Below, piece after piece: positions 37,979 through 46,779 of a stretch of DNA of 56,753 nucleotides. Both the position numbers and the translations under genes were made by a program. The DNA is taken from NCBI GenBank assembly GCA_025055795.1, contig JANWVV010000030.1, forward strand, positions 1-56,753, written 5' to 3'. Position 1 is the stretch's first letter. The number at the start of each line of letters is the position of its first letter. Under the pieces are notes generated by a model. That model made no database searches and was not told where the DNA came from. It saw nothing but the letters and a program-made list of their open reading frames with translations. This DNA comes from Gemmataceae bacterium (GTDB lineage Bacteria > Planctomycetota > Planctomycetia > Gemmatales > Gemmataceae).

Positions 37979-38764
37979 TTACTGAGTAACCATAACCGCC
38001 CGTGCGGGTATGGCGTTCAAGGCGGGCCGGAGACGTGGTTGACACCCGGGCGGCAAAGTCTGATCAAATAACTCGTCTCCCGGGCCGCGGCGGTACACCG
38101 TCTGCTGCAAACGGGCGACAATCTGGCGCAAACGTTCACTGTCGAACGCCGTCGCGGGTTCGTCCACCGGTCGCAAGAACACTTGAAGGGGAACAGGATC
38201 GGCATCTTCTTCCCCCTCATCGTCAGCGGCAAAGTTGGGGGTGAGGAGATTTACTCCTTCAATCCACCAGCCGCCGACACGGTGGAACAACCGCATACGG
38301 GCCGTCCACAGCTGCCAGGCCGGCTCCGGATCTGCCAGCTCCGGACGCCGACTTTCCCACAATACAAATGGTAGCGGCTCGCCCAGTTCCCCGGCATCCA
38401 CGGCCATCTGACGGATAAACTGCTCCATCAAGCGGGTGCCCACTCCCAAGCGTCGGGCCCAGTCGGCCACTCCCAAATAGCACAAGTACCCACCAAATCC
38501 CGGAAGGTACGCTCCATAGGCATACCCCGCTAAACGTGGTTGATACTCTAGCTCCGACTCTAGGGCCGCCAATAACAAATGCTTAGTCCACTCATTATGG
38601 AAATGACGTTTCCGCCGGCGACGCCCCTCGACTGCCTTTTCAATCCAAATCCAGGGAATCCTTTCCTCCGGCGCTAGGGTCTTCTCGTAAAGGTCGCCGG
38701 CTGCCTGAGTCAGGGGGTCATTCACATCGAACGTTTCCCACACTAGTATTCTTTCGCGACGCAC
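37979..38764 (-). CDS. GNAT-fold acetyltransferase-like protein
   Basis: 261 residues. The central part GYAYGAYLPGFGGYLCYLGVADWARRLGVGTRLMEQFIRQM has the strand-4/acetyl-CoA loop pattern of GNAT enzymes (ARRLGVGTRL). AWQLWTARMRLFHRVGGWWIEGVNLLTP matches the C-terminal half. An N-terminal stretch rich in Arg/Lys (GRRRRKRHFHNEW) and a C-terminal extension (~200-261), partly acidic at its beginning (DDEGEEDADPV), are not part of the core. No substrate can be assigned. It is transcribed towards the deaminase gene but separated by 159 bp. Confidence 0.72.
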   Translation of the reverse strand: MRRERILVWETFDVNDPLTQAAGDLYEKTLAPEERIPWIWIEKAVEGRRRRKRHFHNEWTKHLLLAALESELEYQPRLAGYAYGAYLPGFGGYLCYLGVADWARRLGVGTRLMEQFIRQMAVDAGELGEPLPFVLWESRRPELADPEPAWQLWTARMRLFHRVGGWWIEGVNLLTPNFAADDEGEEDADPVPLQVFLRPVDEPATAFDSERLRQIVARLQQTVYRRGPGDELFDQTLPPGCQPRLRPALNAIPARAVMVTQ

Positions 38765-39386
38765 ACAACACCTCGTCTGCCCTTGATAGAAGCGGTGCTG
38801 TCACCCCCACCGGGGGGCGATGCCCTGGTCCGGTTATCGGTCAGCTACCGCTCGACAGGCATCCGTATTCTACCTCTCTCGTTCACAAAACCGGTCGCAG
38901 AACATTCCGTCCTTCGTGCACAATATTCCCCCTAACTCGCCGACGTACATCTAGCTTAACTGCTTGTCAGACATGTTGTTAGATCCAATTATGCAGCTCG
39001 TTTCCCTCAACAAGTTACGTCAATCAGCTCCTACCCCTTGACTGTTGCTTTATCCTGCCCACCCTAGAGCCATGCCATCGTATCTTGAGCCTTAGATCTG
39101 GTATTAGAATGAGAAAATATTAGCAACCACGCTTAATTTTAGAAGCAAAGAGATAAACAAAAATTTGAGAATCGAGTACAATAATTATGATCGGAATAAA
39201 CTTAGTAGGATTACTGGTTTAGTAATAGGCTGTCGGAAGAGCCGGTTATGCTGTCAAAAGGCGTTGACGGGGATTAAGTAACTACAAAAGAAGTGCCCGA
39301 TTGAATTGCACCAAGCTTCCCAAAAAGCTGGTTTGTTATAGCGGTGTATGACATAACTCTGTCATCATATCCCACTGGGGTAATAA
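38765..39386. other. Gene-free AT-rich region (622 bp)
   Basis: No open frame worth calling. A small CCCCC/GGGGG hairpin sits at 38804-38816. From ~39080 to 39220 the DNA is markedly AT-rich (runs such as AATTTTAGAAGC and AACAAAAATTTG), unlike the surroundings. It is tempting as a promoter or DNA-unwinding region, but no DnaA boxes or other repeat array could be recognised. Confidence 0.4.
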
Positions 39387-39797
39387 TTAGCGACCGTTAG
39401 GCAGACCGTATGCGGCTGGAGCGTTAGTGGGTTCGAGCATAAAAAAGTCTCTTGGGCTACGGACGAATGGATGATGGGGGAACACGAGAGTACCGTGAAC
39501 GCCGTAGAGGTGAGCTGTCCCATCACATCCTGGTCCACAGCGGCCCCCAGGCGGTATGTGGAAGAACTTTTTGAGGTGTGGATGCAACCCGTAGCGGTCC
39601 GGACCACGTCCGGGGGGCAAACCGCCTGACCCTAGTAGTGTATTGGGATCATTGAATGCAGCCACGGATAGAGTGGCACCGCCAGGACGACCTGCTGGCG
39701 GTGCATACCCTCCAGGATCCGCTACTACTCGCTCGCCGATTCCCAAACACAACACCAAAACGCCCAAGCCACCTAACCACCTAAGCTTCAAATTCAT
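39387..39797 (-). CDS. Small exported Gly/Pro/His-rich protein
   Basis: 136 residues, not recognised. A signal peptide (WLGGLGVLVLCLGIGERVVA) is followed by a glycine/proline-rich segment (YAPPAGRPGGA, SGGLPPGRGPDRYGLHPH). A compact part follows with two cysteines (GGRCGPGCDG) and several histidines (HLYGVHGTLVFPHHPF), which could bind metal or form one disulfide. GAGGGG lies ~9 nt before ATG 39797. The frame is open upstream to 39998, but that part has no start with a ribosome-binding site and lacks protein-like composition. No neighbour suggests a role. Confidence 0.65.
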   Translation of the reverse strand: MNLKLRWLGGLGVLVLCLGIGERVVADPGGYAPPAGRPGGATLSVAAFNDPNTLLGSGGLPPGRGPDRYGLHPHLKKFFHIPPGGRCGPGCDGTAHLYGVHGTLVFPHHPFVRSPRDFFMLEPTNAPAAYGLPNGR

Positions 39798-40252
39798 CGG
39801 AGTTAACCCCTCACCGAAATTAGTGCTATGCACTTGTGAGTACTGCTCTTTTGTGGCAGTGCTATTATCTACTATCGACAGGCAATCATCCACCAATTTA
39901 CAAAAAACACCTTGCCTAACCGCTAAAATCCATCCATCAGTTGCCTGGACTGAAAAAAGCGTTGTTGGTGAGTTTGCTAAGATAAGGTGAAGGAGCAAAA
40001 AGCGAACGTGCCGTCGTTAACCCGAATAGACTCATTTTGATTACCTAATGAGCAGGCATTTTGCCAACGGGCCTATTAGGCCGTCGAGTAGCTAACGAGT
40101 AGTTCGAGTTAGCCACAAAATCAAAAACCCACTTCAGCGGTCCAGGTTTTGATGTTATTCCCCCGCACGGCTGAGTACAGTTTTTGAGCTAGTTCGATCA
40201 GGGGCCGCATATTACCAATGGGTCATTCAGAGGTAGGCCGTCTTCAGATTAG
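39798..40252 (-). other. Intergenic region (455 bp)
   Basis: Contains an inverted repeat GGCCTATTAGGCC at 40070-40082 but no terminator T-tract. No gene called. Confidence 0.35.
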
Positions 40253-40489
40253 TTACTCCTTGGCGGACGGAACATGGCGACAGACTTCAACACGGTTGAT
40301 TAACCGGCGTCGTCCAAGCCAAGGACGCAATGATTCCTGGGCCAGTTGCTTCATGTAGTAGCTGGTAACTTTGCCAGAGATGATGACTTCCTGCTCATTG
40401 ACAATCACATTCAAACGGCGAAGTTGTGGAAGGGGGCTATTTCGAAGAACATCTGCCAACTCCACCCGAGGTGTCGCGACCGCGTTCAT
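40253..40489 (-). CDS. Small BON-domain protein
   Basis: 78 residues with no signal peptide. PLPQLRRLNVIVNEQEVIISGKVTSYYMKQLAQESLRPWLGRRRLINRVEV matches the alpha-beta-beta-alpha-beta BON fold, with the glycine in ISGKV that separates its strands. BON domains bind lipid surfaces or proteins and occur in OsmY and many small bacterial proteins. AAGGAG lies ~10 nt before the ATG, supporting a real gene. It is monocistronic. Confidence 0.75.
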   Translation of the reverse strand: MNAVATPRVELADVLRNSPLPQLRRLNVIVNEQEVIISGKVTSYYMKQLAQESLRPWLGRRRLINRVEVCRHVPSAKE

Positions 40490-41224
40490 GACTGCCTAAC
40501 TCCTTTGGGCGTACTCGAAATCCTTCCGCGTGCAAGAAACCATCACTAGTTCCGATGTTACCTGATTTTCACCGGAAACTCCAAAGGTCAGCGGCACCTC
40601 CTTGCCATGCGAGCGAACATATCCTGCAACAAAAATGAAGTCCGCTCGCCTCCTCGATGACTACCTGTTACTTCGCTGCGTATGGGAGCTGTCACGACGT
40701 AGCGGACAAGACACAGCTTATCCATCCTGGACTCACCCGCTCGGACCGACTCTGTCGTCCTGTCAACAATGGAATTGGGCGAACTATCCTTATCGTAAGC
40801 GGGCAGCCGATGATTTGCAACAAAAAAGTGGATTTTTTCTTATTTTTTGTCGCACGCTTCTGGCAATTTCCAATCTCACATACAACTGACCTTACGGGGG
40901 GATTAAAAGTGAAGTTCAAACATCGAGATGTTGCCCATCGGGACCACACGCATTAATGCCCAGCAGCATAGTCACCTACCCGCCACAGTGGAACCGGCCA
41001 GAAGTACAAGTTTACCGTCAATTAGGAATAATGTTATGCAGTATAGTCATCAGTCCGCGTCAGTAATTGTTCGCCACCACCTTGACGTCAAGCGGGTACA
41101 GGAAAGGTTATGGCAAGTTCTCCCTCTCCAGGGTATAATGCTGATTGCTTTACTGATGCATGGTGGATGCCATGGTGAACAGCGTCTCGCTTCTACCCAC
41201 CCACATCTGGAGGGAGCAACGACG
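40490..41224 (+). other. Intergenic region (735 bp), may include 5' extension of the PEBP gene
   Basis: The first ~540 bp are non-coding, with a T-rich run near 40835-40850. From ATG 41036 the PEBP reading frame is open and could encode a 63-residue N-terminal extension with a hydrophobic stretch ending in a cysteine (IMLIALLMHGGC), with TAGGA 8 nt upstream. That would make the protein a lipoprotein. Confidence 0.4.
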
Positions 41225-41698
41225 ATGAACCTGACCCTCACCTCACCTGCTTTCAGTCACGGTGGCGAAATACCGACGGAATACACCTGCGAAGGACCAG
41301 ATGTGTCCCCCGAACTACATTGGACGGGAGCACCCGCCGGGACCAAAAGCTTCGCCTTGATTGTTGACGATCCAGACGCTCCCGATCCAGCAGCTCCCAA
41401 AATGACCTGGGTGCACTGGGTTCTTTATAACCTGCCGGCTGATTGCCACAGCTTGCCCAAAGACGTGCGTCAATTACCCCCTGGTACCCGCGAAGGGCTC
41501 AACGACTGGAAACGCACCGGTTACGGTGGTCCTTGCCCTCCCATTGGCCGACACCGTTACTATTTCAAACTGTACGCGCTGGACACCGTCCTACCTGACC
41601 TGGGAACACCCACCAAAGCCCAACTGGAACAGGCCATGCAAGGCCACATTCTGGCCCGGACGGAACTCATGGGCACCTACGAGAAAAAGAAGAAATAA
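41225..41698 (+). CDS. PEBP / YbhB-YbcL family protein (Raf kinase inhibitor-like)
   Basis: The phosphatidylethanolamine-binding-protein fold. NLTLTSPAFSHGGEIPTEYTCEGPDVSPELHW, FALIVDDPDAPDPAAPKMTWVHWVLYNLP and the YGGPCPPIGRHRYYFKLYALD segment (GxxPPxGxHRY signature) are all present. The length from ATG 41225 is 157, essentially that of E. coli YbhB (158), and GGAGGGAG lies 8 nt upstream. The alternative start 41036 would add a possible lipoprotein leader. Physiological ligands of bacterial members are unknown. Confidence 0.92.
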   Translation: MNLTLTSPAFSHGGEIPTEYTCEGPDVSPELHWTGAPAGTKSFALIVDDPDAPDPAAPKMTWVHWVLYNLPADCHSLPKDVRQLPPGTREGLNDWKRTGYGGPCPPIGRHRYYFKLYALDTVLPDLGTPTKAQLEQAMQGHILARTELMGTYEKKKK

Positions 41699-42049
41699 CT
41701 ATCAAGACGTTTTGTTTGTTGCCCCTCAACAGGTTAGTACGGTTAACACAGTCCAAATCGCTTACTTTAGCTAGCATAGTGGATATAGCCAAAGTATCAG
41801 AAAGCAAAAACAGCCTCGTATACACTCTAAAGCACTACTATTGTCACAACGGCTCATTCGCAAAAGACTACAACATTTGCCAGGTATCCACACGGCGTGG
41901 TGTAACCGAAACGTTCAGCACATAGTCAAGAGCAGGCTCTAGGCTTGAGTATCCACCACTGTTGCGGTCAGTCCGCATGTGCGCACTCATGAAGGTTCCG
42001 GTGCATCCTTGAGAGTAGATCGTCCCCGTCTGCCAAGAAGGCTACTTTT
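41699..42049 (+). other. Intergenic region (351 bp)
   Basis: Spacer before the sigma-factor gene. No clear terminator for the PEBP gene and no convincing autoregulatory promoter pattern. An AAGAAGGC Shine-Dalgarno precedes ATG 42050. Confidence 0.35.
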
Positions 42050-42649
42050 ATGAGCACTCCCCAACCCTTTGGAAACGACCACGAGTTGGTCGCAGCCTAT
42101 CAGGCAGGCAGCGACACGGCCGCCCATATCCTCTTCGATCGCTATTGCGAAAAACTCCTCCGGCTGGCCCAGCGACGTATCGGCCAACGTTTGGCGAGTC
42201 GGATCGATCCCGAAGACATCATCCAATCGGCATTCCGAACGTTTTTCGTCCACCTACGCAAAAACAACTTCACGTTCGCCCAGGAAAGTGATTTATTCAA
42301 ACTGCTAGTGCGTCTGACAGTTCACAAGACTCTACGCCAGATTGCCCATCATCGAGCGGCCAAACGCGATCCGCAACGGGAAATCATCCACGCTCTGGAG
42401 GACCGCGATCTGTCGGAACAGCTTGTCTCGCACGAACCCCCTCCTGAGGCGGAGGTAATGCTACTAGAAGAGATGGAACGTTTTTTGCGCCGCTTGTCCC
42501 CCTTCGAACAGCAGGTCCTGGAAATGCGCTTGCAAGGCTATTCCAGCACCGAAATCGCGCGAGCCTTAGGCACCTACGATCGCAAGATCCGTCGTGTCCT
42601 AGAACGAATCGAAAGAAACGCTCGGGATTACGCTTCCGAATCCACTTGA
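42050..42649 (+). CDS. ECF-type RNA polymerase sigma factor
   Basis: 199 residues, sigma-70 family group 4. Region 2 spans ~25-90 (AAHILFDRYCEKLLRLAQRRI, then IDPEDIIQSAFRTFFVHL for core binding and -10 recognition). Region 4 is at ~145-192 (LSPFEQQVLEMRLQGYSSTEIARALGTYDRKIRRVLERI), a helix-turn-helix for the -35 element. The spacing and DPEDIIQSAFRTFF motif resemble the large planctomycete ECF groups. No anti-sigma gene is visible. The neighbouring gene at 42747 is convergent and codes for a cytochrome-like membrane protein. Confidence 0.93.
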   Translation: MSTPQPFGNDHELVAAYQAGSDTAAHILFDRYCEKLLRLAQRRIGQRLASRIDPEDIIQSAFRTFFVHLRKNNFTFAQESDLFKLLVRLTVHKTLRQIAHHRAAKRDPQREIIHALEDRDLSEQLVSHEPPPEAEVMLLEEMERFLRRLSPFEQQVLEMRLQGYSSTEIARALGTYDRKIRRVLERIERNARDYASEST

Positions 42650-42746
42650 ATCTGAGATCAACTCTCTTGCCAAAAGCTGCTGATTGATGGTGGAATTTCT
42701 TTGTTTGAAAGCAGCCATGATGCATCTCTATTACCGGTCTTTTGCA

Positions 42747-44336
42747 TCATGATTTAGATGACAATGGGATGGGAATGATCAGTCGGTCTATGCTGTCAGG
42801 AGGAGTGGCTGGCTCGCCGGTTTTTTCTGGTTCGAACAGAAAGCGCTCGATGGGGTAACAGCGTCTGACCTCGCAAGTGGGCAGCGAGGCGTGGCGGCTA
42901 CGGACCAAAACGATGGACGGCAAAGGGCGCCTGGCGGTCAAAAGCACGAAGAACTCCTGTGTTTGCTGTTCCCCCGTGAGTATGTCCACGATCCGGAACG
43001 CTTCCGCCTGGCGGGGGGCAAGGCGATGCACACCCGCACGCAGATATCCGCCCCGGTTGGTCTCTTGGATCTCTATGTGTCCGTTGCACCAGACCATCAG
43101 GAGAACAAAGTGCACATCGTGCGACGTTTGTACCTGCAGAAGAAAAGGCTCGCCGGTACGGACCTGAGATAGTTGTTGCCCCTGCGGTGTTATCAAGCTG
43201 GCAGATAGACTAGTCGACTGTTTGGAGTGCGTAAGGTGTGCCGGCAGGTACCAGGCCGTAGGGGGTGAGCAGTCAGTCTTATTCGTAGCAGACGGAAGGA
43301 CGAGGGTGCGGAAGGGGCGAACGGGTGGACCACAGGGGAGCTCCTTCTCGCACCCGGGATCAGGCCAGTGTTGCCTTTGTAATGACTGAGCCAGAGTGGT
43401 CAGGCTACGCAACTCATCGGCCAGGGGGCTGTCGAACAATAGGGCAGCTAGCCAGTCACCGCGTAGATAGGGTACGGGACGCGCCAACCGGCTCTTGCGG
43501 AGATACTCCTGCACCGAGGGTGGCCAGCCCTGCTGCAGATCGTTGCCAGTTGCAACTGGATACTCAAGGAGCAACAAATCATAAGGCGATAAAGGATAAA
43601 TCCCTACTGGACTGCCCTGATGCAGACGGAGGAACACCTGCCGGTTATCCCAGGCCACCGACCGGATGTCGAATCGCAAGATGGTGCCCGAGGGATCAAC
43701 GGGTTCGATCCTTCGCACGCCACAACGGTATAGCCCTTGTTGCAATACAACACAGTATTGTCGCAATTCCCTCAGAATGGACGGCAATGGTTTGTCGTCT
43801 GTTATTCGGTGCGTCAGGCTGACGTACCGGCCGTCAGAGGCCTCAGGTCCCCGTTGACTCACATCACGCTCCAGAACCTCCCCTATGTACTTTTCATCGA
43901 ACCGGGCCGGGAAGGAGGGAGCCCCTGCGGCAATCCATTCCCGCAACCATTGGATCTCCGCCGGTGCGGGACGGGAATGATTTCCTGGCGGCATCGACCC
44001 TTCTTCCACAAACTGCAACAATTGTGATTCAGCTGGTGAACCCGGTTTCACCCAACGAACGAGTCGGTCGGAGCGAACCATTTGCTGATAATCCAACGCG
44101 AGAAATCTTCCCTGCCGCTGCTGGCCTCCATGGCAGTCGTGACAATATTTGCGTAGAACGTATCGGGCAGCAATCGCCAGATCTCCCCGGTATCGCCACA
44201 CCGGAGTTGCTTCGCTCGCTCCAGCCGGGCTCCTACTTGTGGCCAACAAAATGACCCAAAGCATAAGCACCAAGAGCAAGGGCCCCGTTAGCCGCAGTAG
44301 CCAGCAACGGTTCATTCGAATGACGGACTGTATCAT
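42747..44336 (-). CDS. Membrane/exported c-type cytochrome-like protein with DUF4384-like C-terminus
   Basis: 529 residues. An N-terminal signal or anchor is LTGPLLLVLMLWVILLA. ARYVLRKYCHDCHGGQQRQGRFL carries a CxxCH haem site, and PAESQLLQFVEEGSMPPGNHSRPAPAEIQWLREWIAAGAP is the PSCyt1-type planctomycete cytochrome segment with the distal Met. A long middle region (~150-370) has no named domain. The segment ~390-480 (VRTGEPFLLQVQTSHDVHFVLLMVWCNGHIEI) resembles DUF4384, a beta-sandwich that often accompanies sigma factors or kinases. ATG 44336 was chosen over a TTG at 44363; ATG 44315 is possible. Confidence 0.78.
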   Translation of the reverse strand: MIQSVIRMNRCWLLRLTGPLLLVLMLWVILLATSRSPAGASEATPVWRYRGDLAIAARYVLRKYCHDCHGGQQRQGRFLALDYQQMVRSDRLVRWVKPGSPAESQLLQFVEEGSMPPGNHSRPAPAEIQWLREWIAAGAPSFPARFDEKYIGEVLERDVSQRGPEASDGRYVSLTHRITDDKPLPSILRELRQYCVVLQQGLYRCGVRRIEPVDPSGTILRFDIRSVAWDNRQVFLRLHQGSPVGIYPLSPYDLLLLEYPVATGNDLQQGWPPSVQEYLRKSRLARPVPYLRGDWLAALLFDSPLADELRSLTTLAQSLQRQHWPDPGCEKELPCGPPVRPFRTLVLPSATNKTDCSPPTAWYLPAHLTHSKQSTSLSASLITPQGQQLSQVRTGEPFLLQVQTSHDVHFVLLMVWCNGHIEIQETNRGGYLRAGVHRLAPRQAEAFRIVDILTGEQQTQEFFVLLTARRPLPSIVLVRSRHASLPTCEVRRCYPIERFLFEPEKTGEPATPPDSIDRLIIPIPLSSKS

Positions 44337-44431
44337 TGGCACTGCAATTGGTAAGTCAAGCAAGGGTATGGTCGATTCAGGTTTGTTGCGGCAAAAGTTA
44401 TCGGCTCTTAGTCATAACTGATTGTGTAGGT

Positions 44432-44458
44432 CCGATTGAAAATCGGTGCGATACGCAC
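44432..44458. repeat. Two adjoining short hairpins
   Basis: CCGATT-GAA-AATCGG (44432-44446) is directly followed by GTGCG-ATA-CGCAC (44446-44458). They lie between the ABC-2 permease 3' end (44522) and the cytochrome gene start (44336) on the minus strand. Without a T-tract they are not obvious terminators, and could be a protein-binding or RNA processing site. Confidence 0.4.
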
Positions 44459-44521
44459 CATGGTAATGGGCTGCCAGGTCCGTGGTATATCGTCCGGGGT
44501 CTGGCGTTGTCCCTCGGCAAA

Positions 44522-46177
44522 TCAGGATCGCAAGTCCATGCACCAGCGGGCGAGCAGCAGGAAGGCCGTACCGAAAGCCAGGAGCACAAGACAGGCCCCC
44601 CCCACACGCAACGGGTCGGGCTGCGGCTGGGCCATGATATGGCTGATTGCCTCTAGCGACCAGGCAGGCGGCGTGAGCAGACTAAGCGTTTTCATCTGCT
44701 CGGGCATCAGCTCGCGGGGCATCAAAGCACCGCTGACGCCGCCCAACAGCAGTACTAACAGCGTCCCGAAAAGGGAAACCTGCGTTTCTGTACGGGCCAG
44801 ACTGGCCACCAATAGGGTCAGGCCTGCCGCTGCCCACGAGGTCGCGCCCAGTACCAGTAGCACGTAAGCTGGCTCGCTTCCCCAGTTCATGCCAAAAATC
44901 CAGCGTCCGCAGGCAACGAGAAACCATCCCTGGAACAGAGAAACAGCCAGGCATGGCAGAAGCTTGCCTAACAGGATTTGACTGTCGCTGAGAGGGGCCA
45001 CTCGCAACCGCACCAGGGTATGACACGTCCGTTCAGTGACGAACAACCAGCCGCCGCTTAGTACCAAAAAAAACATGAACAGCACTGTGTAAGCAGGTAC
45101 CAGCAGTTGATAGCGTAGGGCACCACGCCCAATCCAACCTGAACCGGCAGTATCTCGGAACGAAACACGATTTCCCCGTTGTGGGAGCCGTGGATCACTT
45201 TTCACTAGTTCCGACCAGGTACGGGCGCGGAAGTTGTAATTCGAGAACAGCTCAGCCACTCCTTCCTGGACCCGTGGCCCGACTTCTCGTCGCACGGCAG
45301 GGGTCAACACTTCCCCAAAGGCGATGTCTCGACCCACCCGAGCCAGGAGTTCCCGGTTCTGGAAGGCACGGTGGACGGCTCGGCGGAACTCGGCGGAGCG
45401 GCGTTGTACCACAGCCGCATCGCCCACTGCCCGAACTGGATCACTCCGGGTAAATTCTGCTGCGACCAAGGCGACAAATTCTGGATCTTGCGTCAAGTTC
45501 ACCAGTAACTTCTGCACCACCGGATCCAGTTCCTGAAGCACCAGGGGCGGTATGGGTCGGACCTGTTGCAACCGCTCAGCGACGAACGCCATGAACGGTT
45601 CATCCCCCACGCGTTCGAAGGCCCGCCCGATCATCCAGGGTACGACCACTCGCAGCAACGTCACTTGGGCTACTTGTTCGATGATGGCAGCAGACACCGG
45701 CTGCGTTGGATCTACCAGCAGTTGCACGCCAAGCACATCCAGGCGAACGCCATCCCGACCGAGCGGATTTAATGGCGGTGGATCTCCCTGCGACATGAAT
45801 GAACAGCGATGCATCCGTTCCGAGAAATCAGGCGCGAGCACCAGCACAGCGGCACGCCGCGAACGGTTGATCAATCGCTCTGCTTCTGCCCGCGATTGCA
45901 GTAGCTCCACTCGAATGTCCGGTGTGGCGGTCAGGTCATCCAGCACCACCTCGGCCCACGATTTTTCGGGAAAATCAACACCTGCAGGCAATCCGCGATC
46001 CAGATTCAGTATGGTAATCCGAACCCGTTCATCCGCTTTTTCCCCAAACCCCTCCCCTAGGGTAATCCCAAGCACCAGGATCAATATCACAGGTGTCAAG
46101 AACAAAATAACAGCACTGCGAACATCCCGTATCAACAATCGAATATCTTTCAATGCCAGTATTATAATGTATTTCAT
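44522..46177 (-). CDS. ABC-2 type exporter permease
   Basis: A 551-residue permease. The first helix (SAVILFLTPVILILVLGITLG) is followed by a large extracytoplasmic domain to ~residue 360. A cluster of helices comes next (YTVLFMFFLVLSGGWLFVTERT, LLPCLAVSLFQGWFLVACG, YVLLVLGATSWAAAGLTLLVASLA, LFGTLLVLLLGGVSGALMP) and a final helix. The ERTCHTLVRLRVAPLSDSQILLGKLLP segment is the usual coupling motif of ABC2_membrane_3 proteins. An AGGAG 11 nt before ATG 46177 decides the start over GTG 46189, which abuts it. No ATPase gene lies on either side, so its partner must be encoded elsewhere. Confidence 0.88.
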   Translation of the reverse strand: MKYIIILALKDIRLLIRDVRSAVILFLTPVILILVLGITLGEGFGEKADERVRITILNLDRGLPAGVDFPEKSWAEVVLDDLTATPDIRVELLQSRAEAERLINRSRRAAVLVLAPDFSERMHRCSFMSQGDPPPLNPLGRDGVRLDVLGVQLLVDPTQPVSAAIIEQVAQVTLLRVVVPWMIGRAFERVGDEPFMAFVAERLQQVRPIPPLVLQELDPVVQKLLVNLTQDPEFVALVAAEFTRSDPVRAVGDAAVVQRRSAEFRRAVHRAFQNRELLARVGRDIAFGEVLTPAVRREVGPRVQEGVAELFSNYNFRARTWSELVKSDPRLPQRGNRVSFRDTAGSGWIGRGALRYQLLVPAYTVLFMFFLVLSGGWLFVTERTCHTLVRLRVAPLSDSQILLGKLLPCLAVSLFQGWFLVACGRWIFGMNWGSEPAYVLLVLGATSWAAAGLTLLVASLARTETQVSLFGTLLVLLLGGVSGALMPRELMPEQMKTLSLLTPPAWSLEAISHIMAQPQPDPLRVGGACLVLLAFGTAFLLLARWCMDLRS

Positions 46178-46779
46178 TTTCTTTATCACTCCTCGATCGG
46201 CGGGTATGCTTTTTCGAGTATGTGGATATTCGCAATTCGGTTCATCTGCAATGTGTTGGTATACAAGTGCCCGCCAGCTTCATGTACCGTCATCTGCTTT
46301 GCATGCAAATCGCACTTTGCAAGACGAGCATATGCGGGGTCCTCACAGATGGGCTAGGGGGTCGTGTTCCGACGCTCGCTAAGGGGGATTACTCAATTCT
46401 CATAGCATTTATTCACACTATCTCAGGATTGACAAACTGACAATTTGCTATTGAGTTACAAAGCTTAAGTCATTATAATATGACTATGTGAACACTACAC
46501 ACTATCCCATATCCTCTAATGACCCTATCTTCGGTTACGCTATCGTCGAGATTCCGATTTGTTGTCTTAAAAATTACTCTATTTTGTTGTAGAGAGAGTT
46601 CATGAGAATGTCTCCCGTCTTGGCTCAGCTGGTGAAACTCTGGCAAAAAAATTTTCGGCTTGACAAGCGGAACCAAATATGGAAACTGAAGTTAAACACT
46701 GCAGTGCGATACTTGTACATCCATTCGCTTCATCCTACCTGTTCCATTCCTACCTTCAGTCAGATGAGGAGGCGCTGGT
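46178..46779. other. Divergent intergenic region with long pseudopilin leader (602 bp)
   Basis: AT-rich spacer between the minus-strand permease and the plus-strand DUF1559 gene. It contains the promoter at 46451-46479. A 126-codon frame at 46602-46982 overlaps the pseudopilin gene in another frame and is rejected. Confidence 0.45.
46451..46479 (+). promoter_or_regulatory. Sigma-70-like promoter
   Basis: TTGAGT (46451-46456) and a perfect TATAAT (46474-46479) are separated by exactly 17 nt. Transcription would start near 46486 and give a ~294-nt untranslated leader before the DUF1559 gene. This is the best consensus promoter in the window. Confidence 0.5.

Noticed and set aside
38765..39386. 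Possible replication origin in the AT-rich region
   Set aside because: No cluster of DnaA-box-like 9-mers and no dnaA or dnaN nearby.
39798..39998. 67-codon 5' extension of the small exported protein
   Set aside because: The signal peptide begins at 39797, where a GAGGGG ribosome-binding site is well placed; the extension has neither.
45552..46382. 276-codon plus-strand frame
   Set aside because: It is antisense to the ABC-2 permease, with Arg/Ser/Thr-rich composition typical of a shadow frame.
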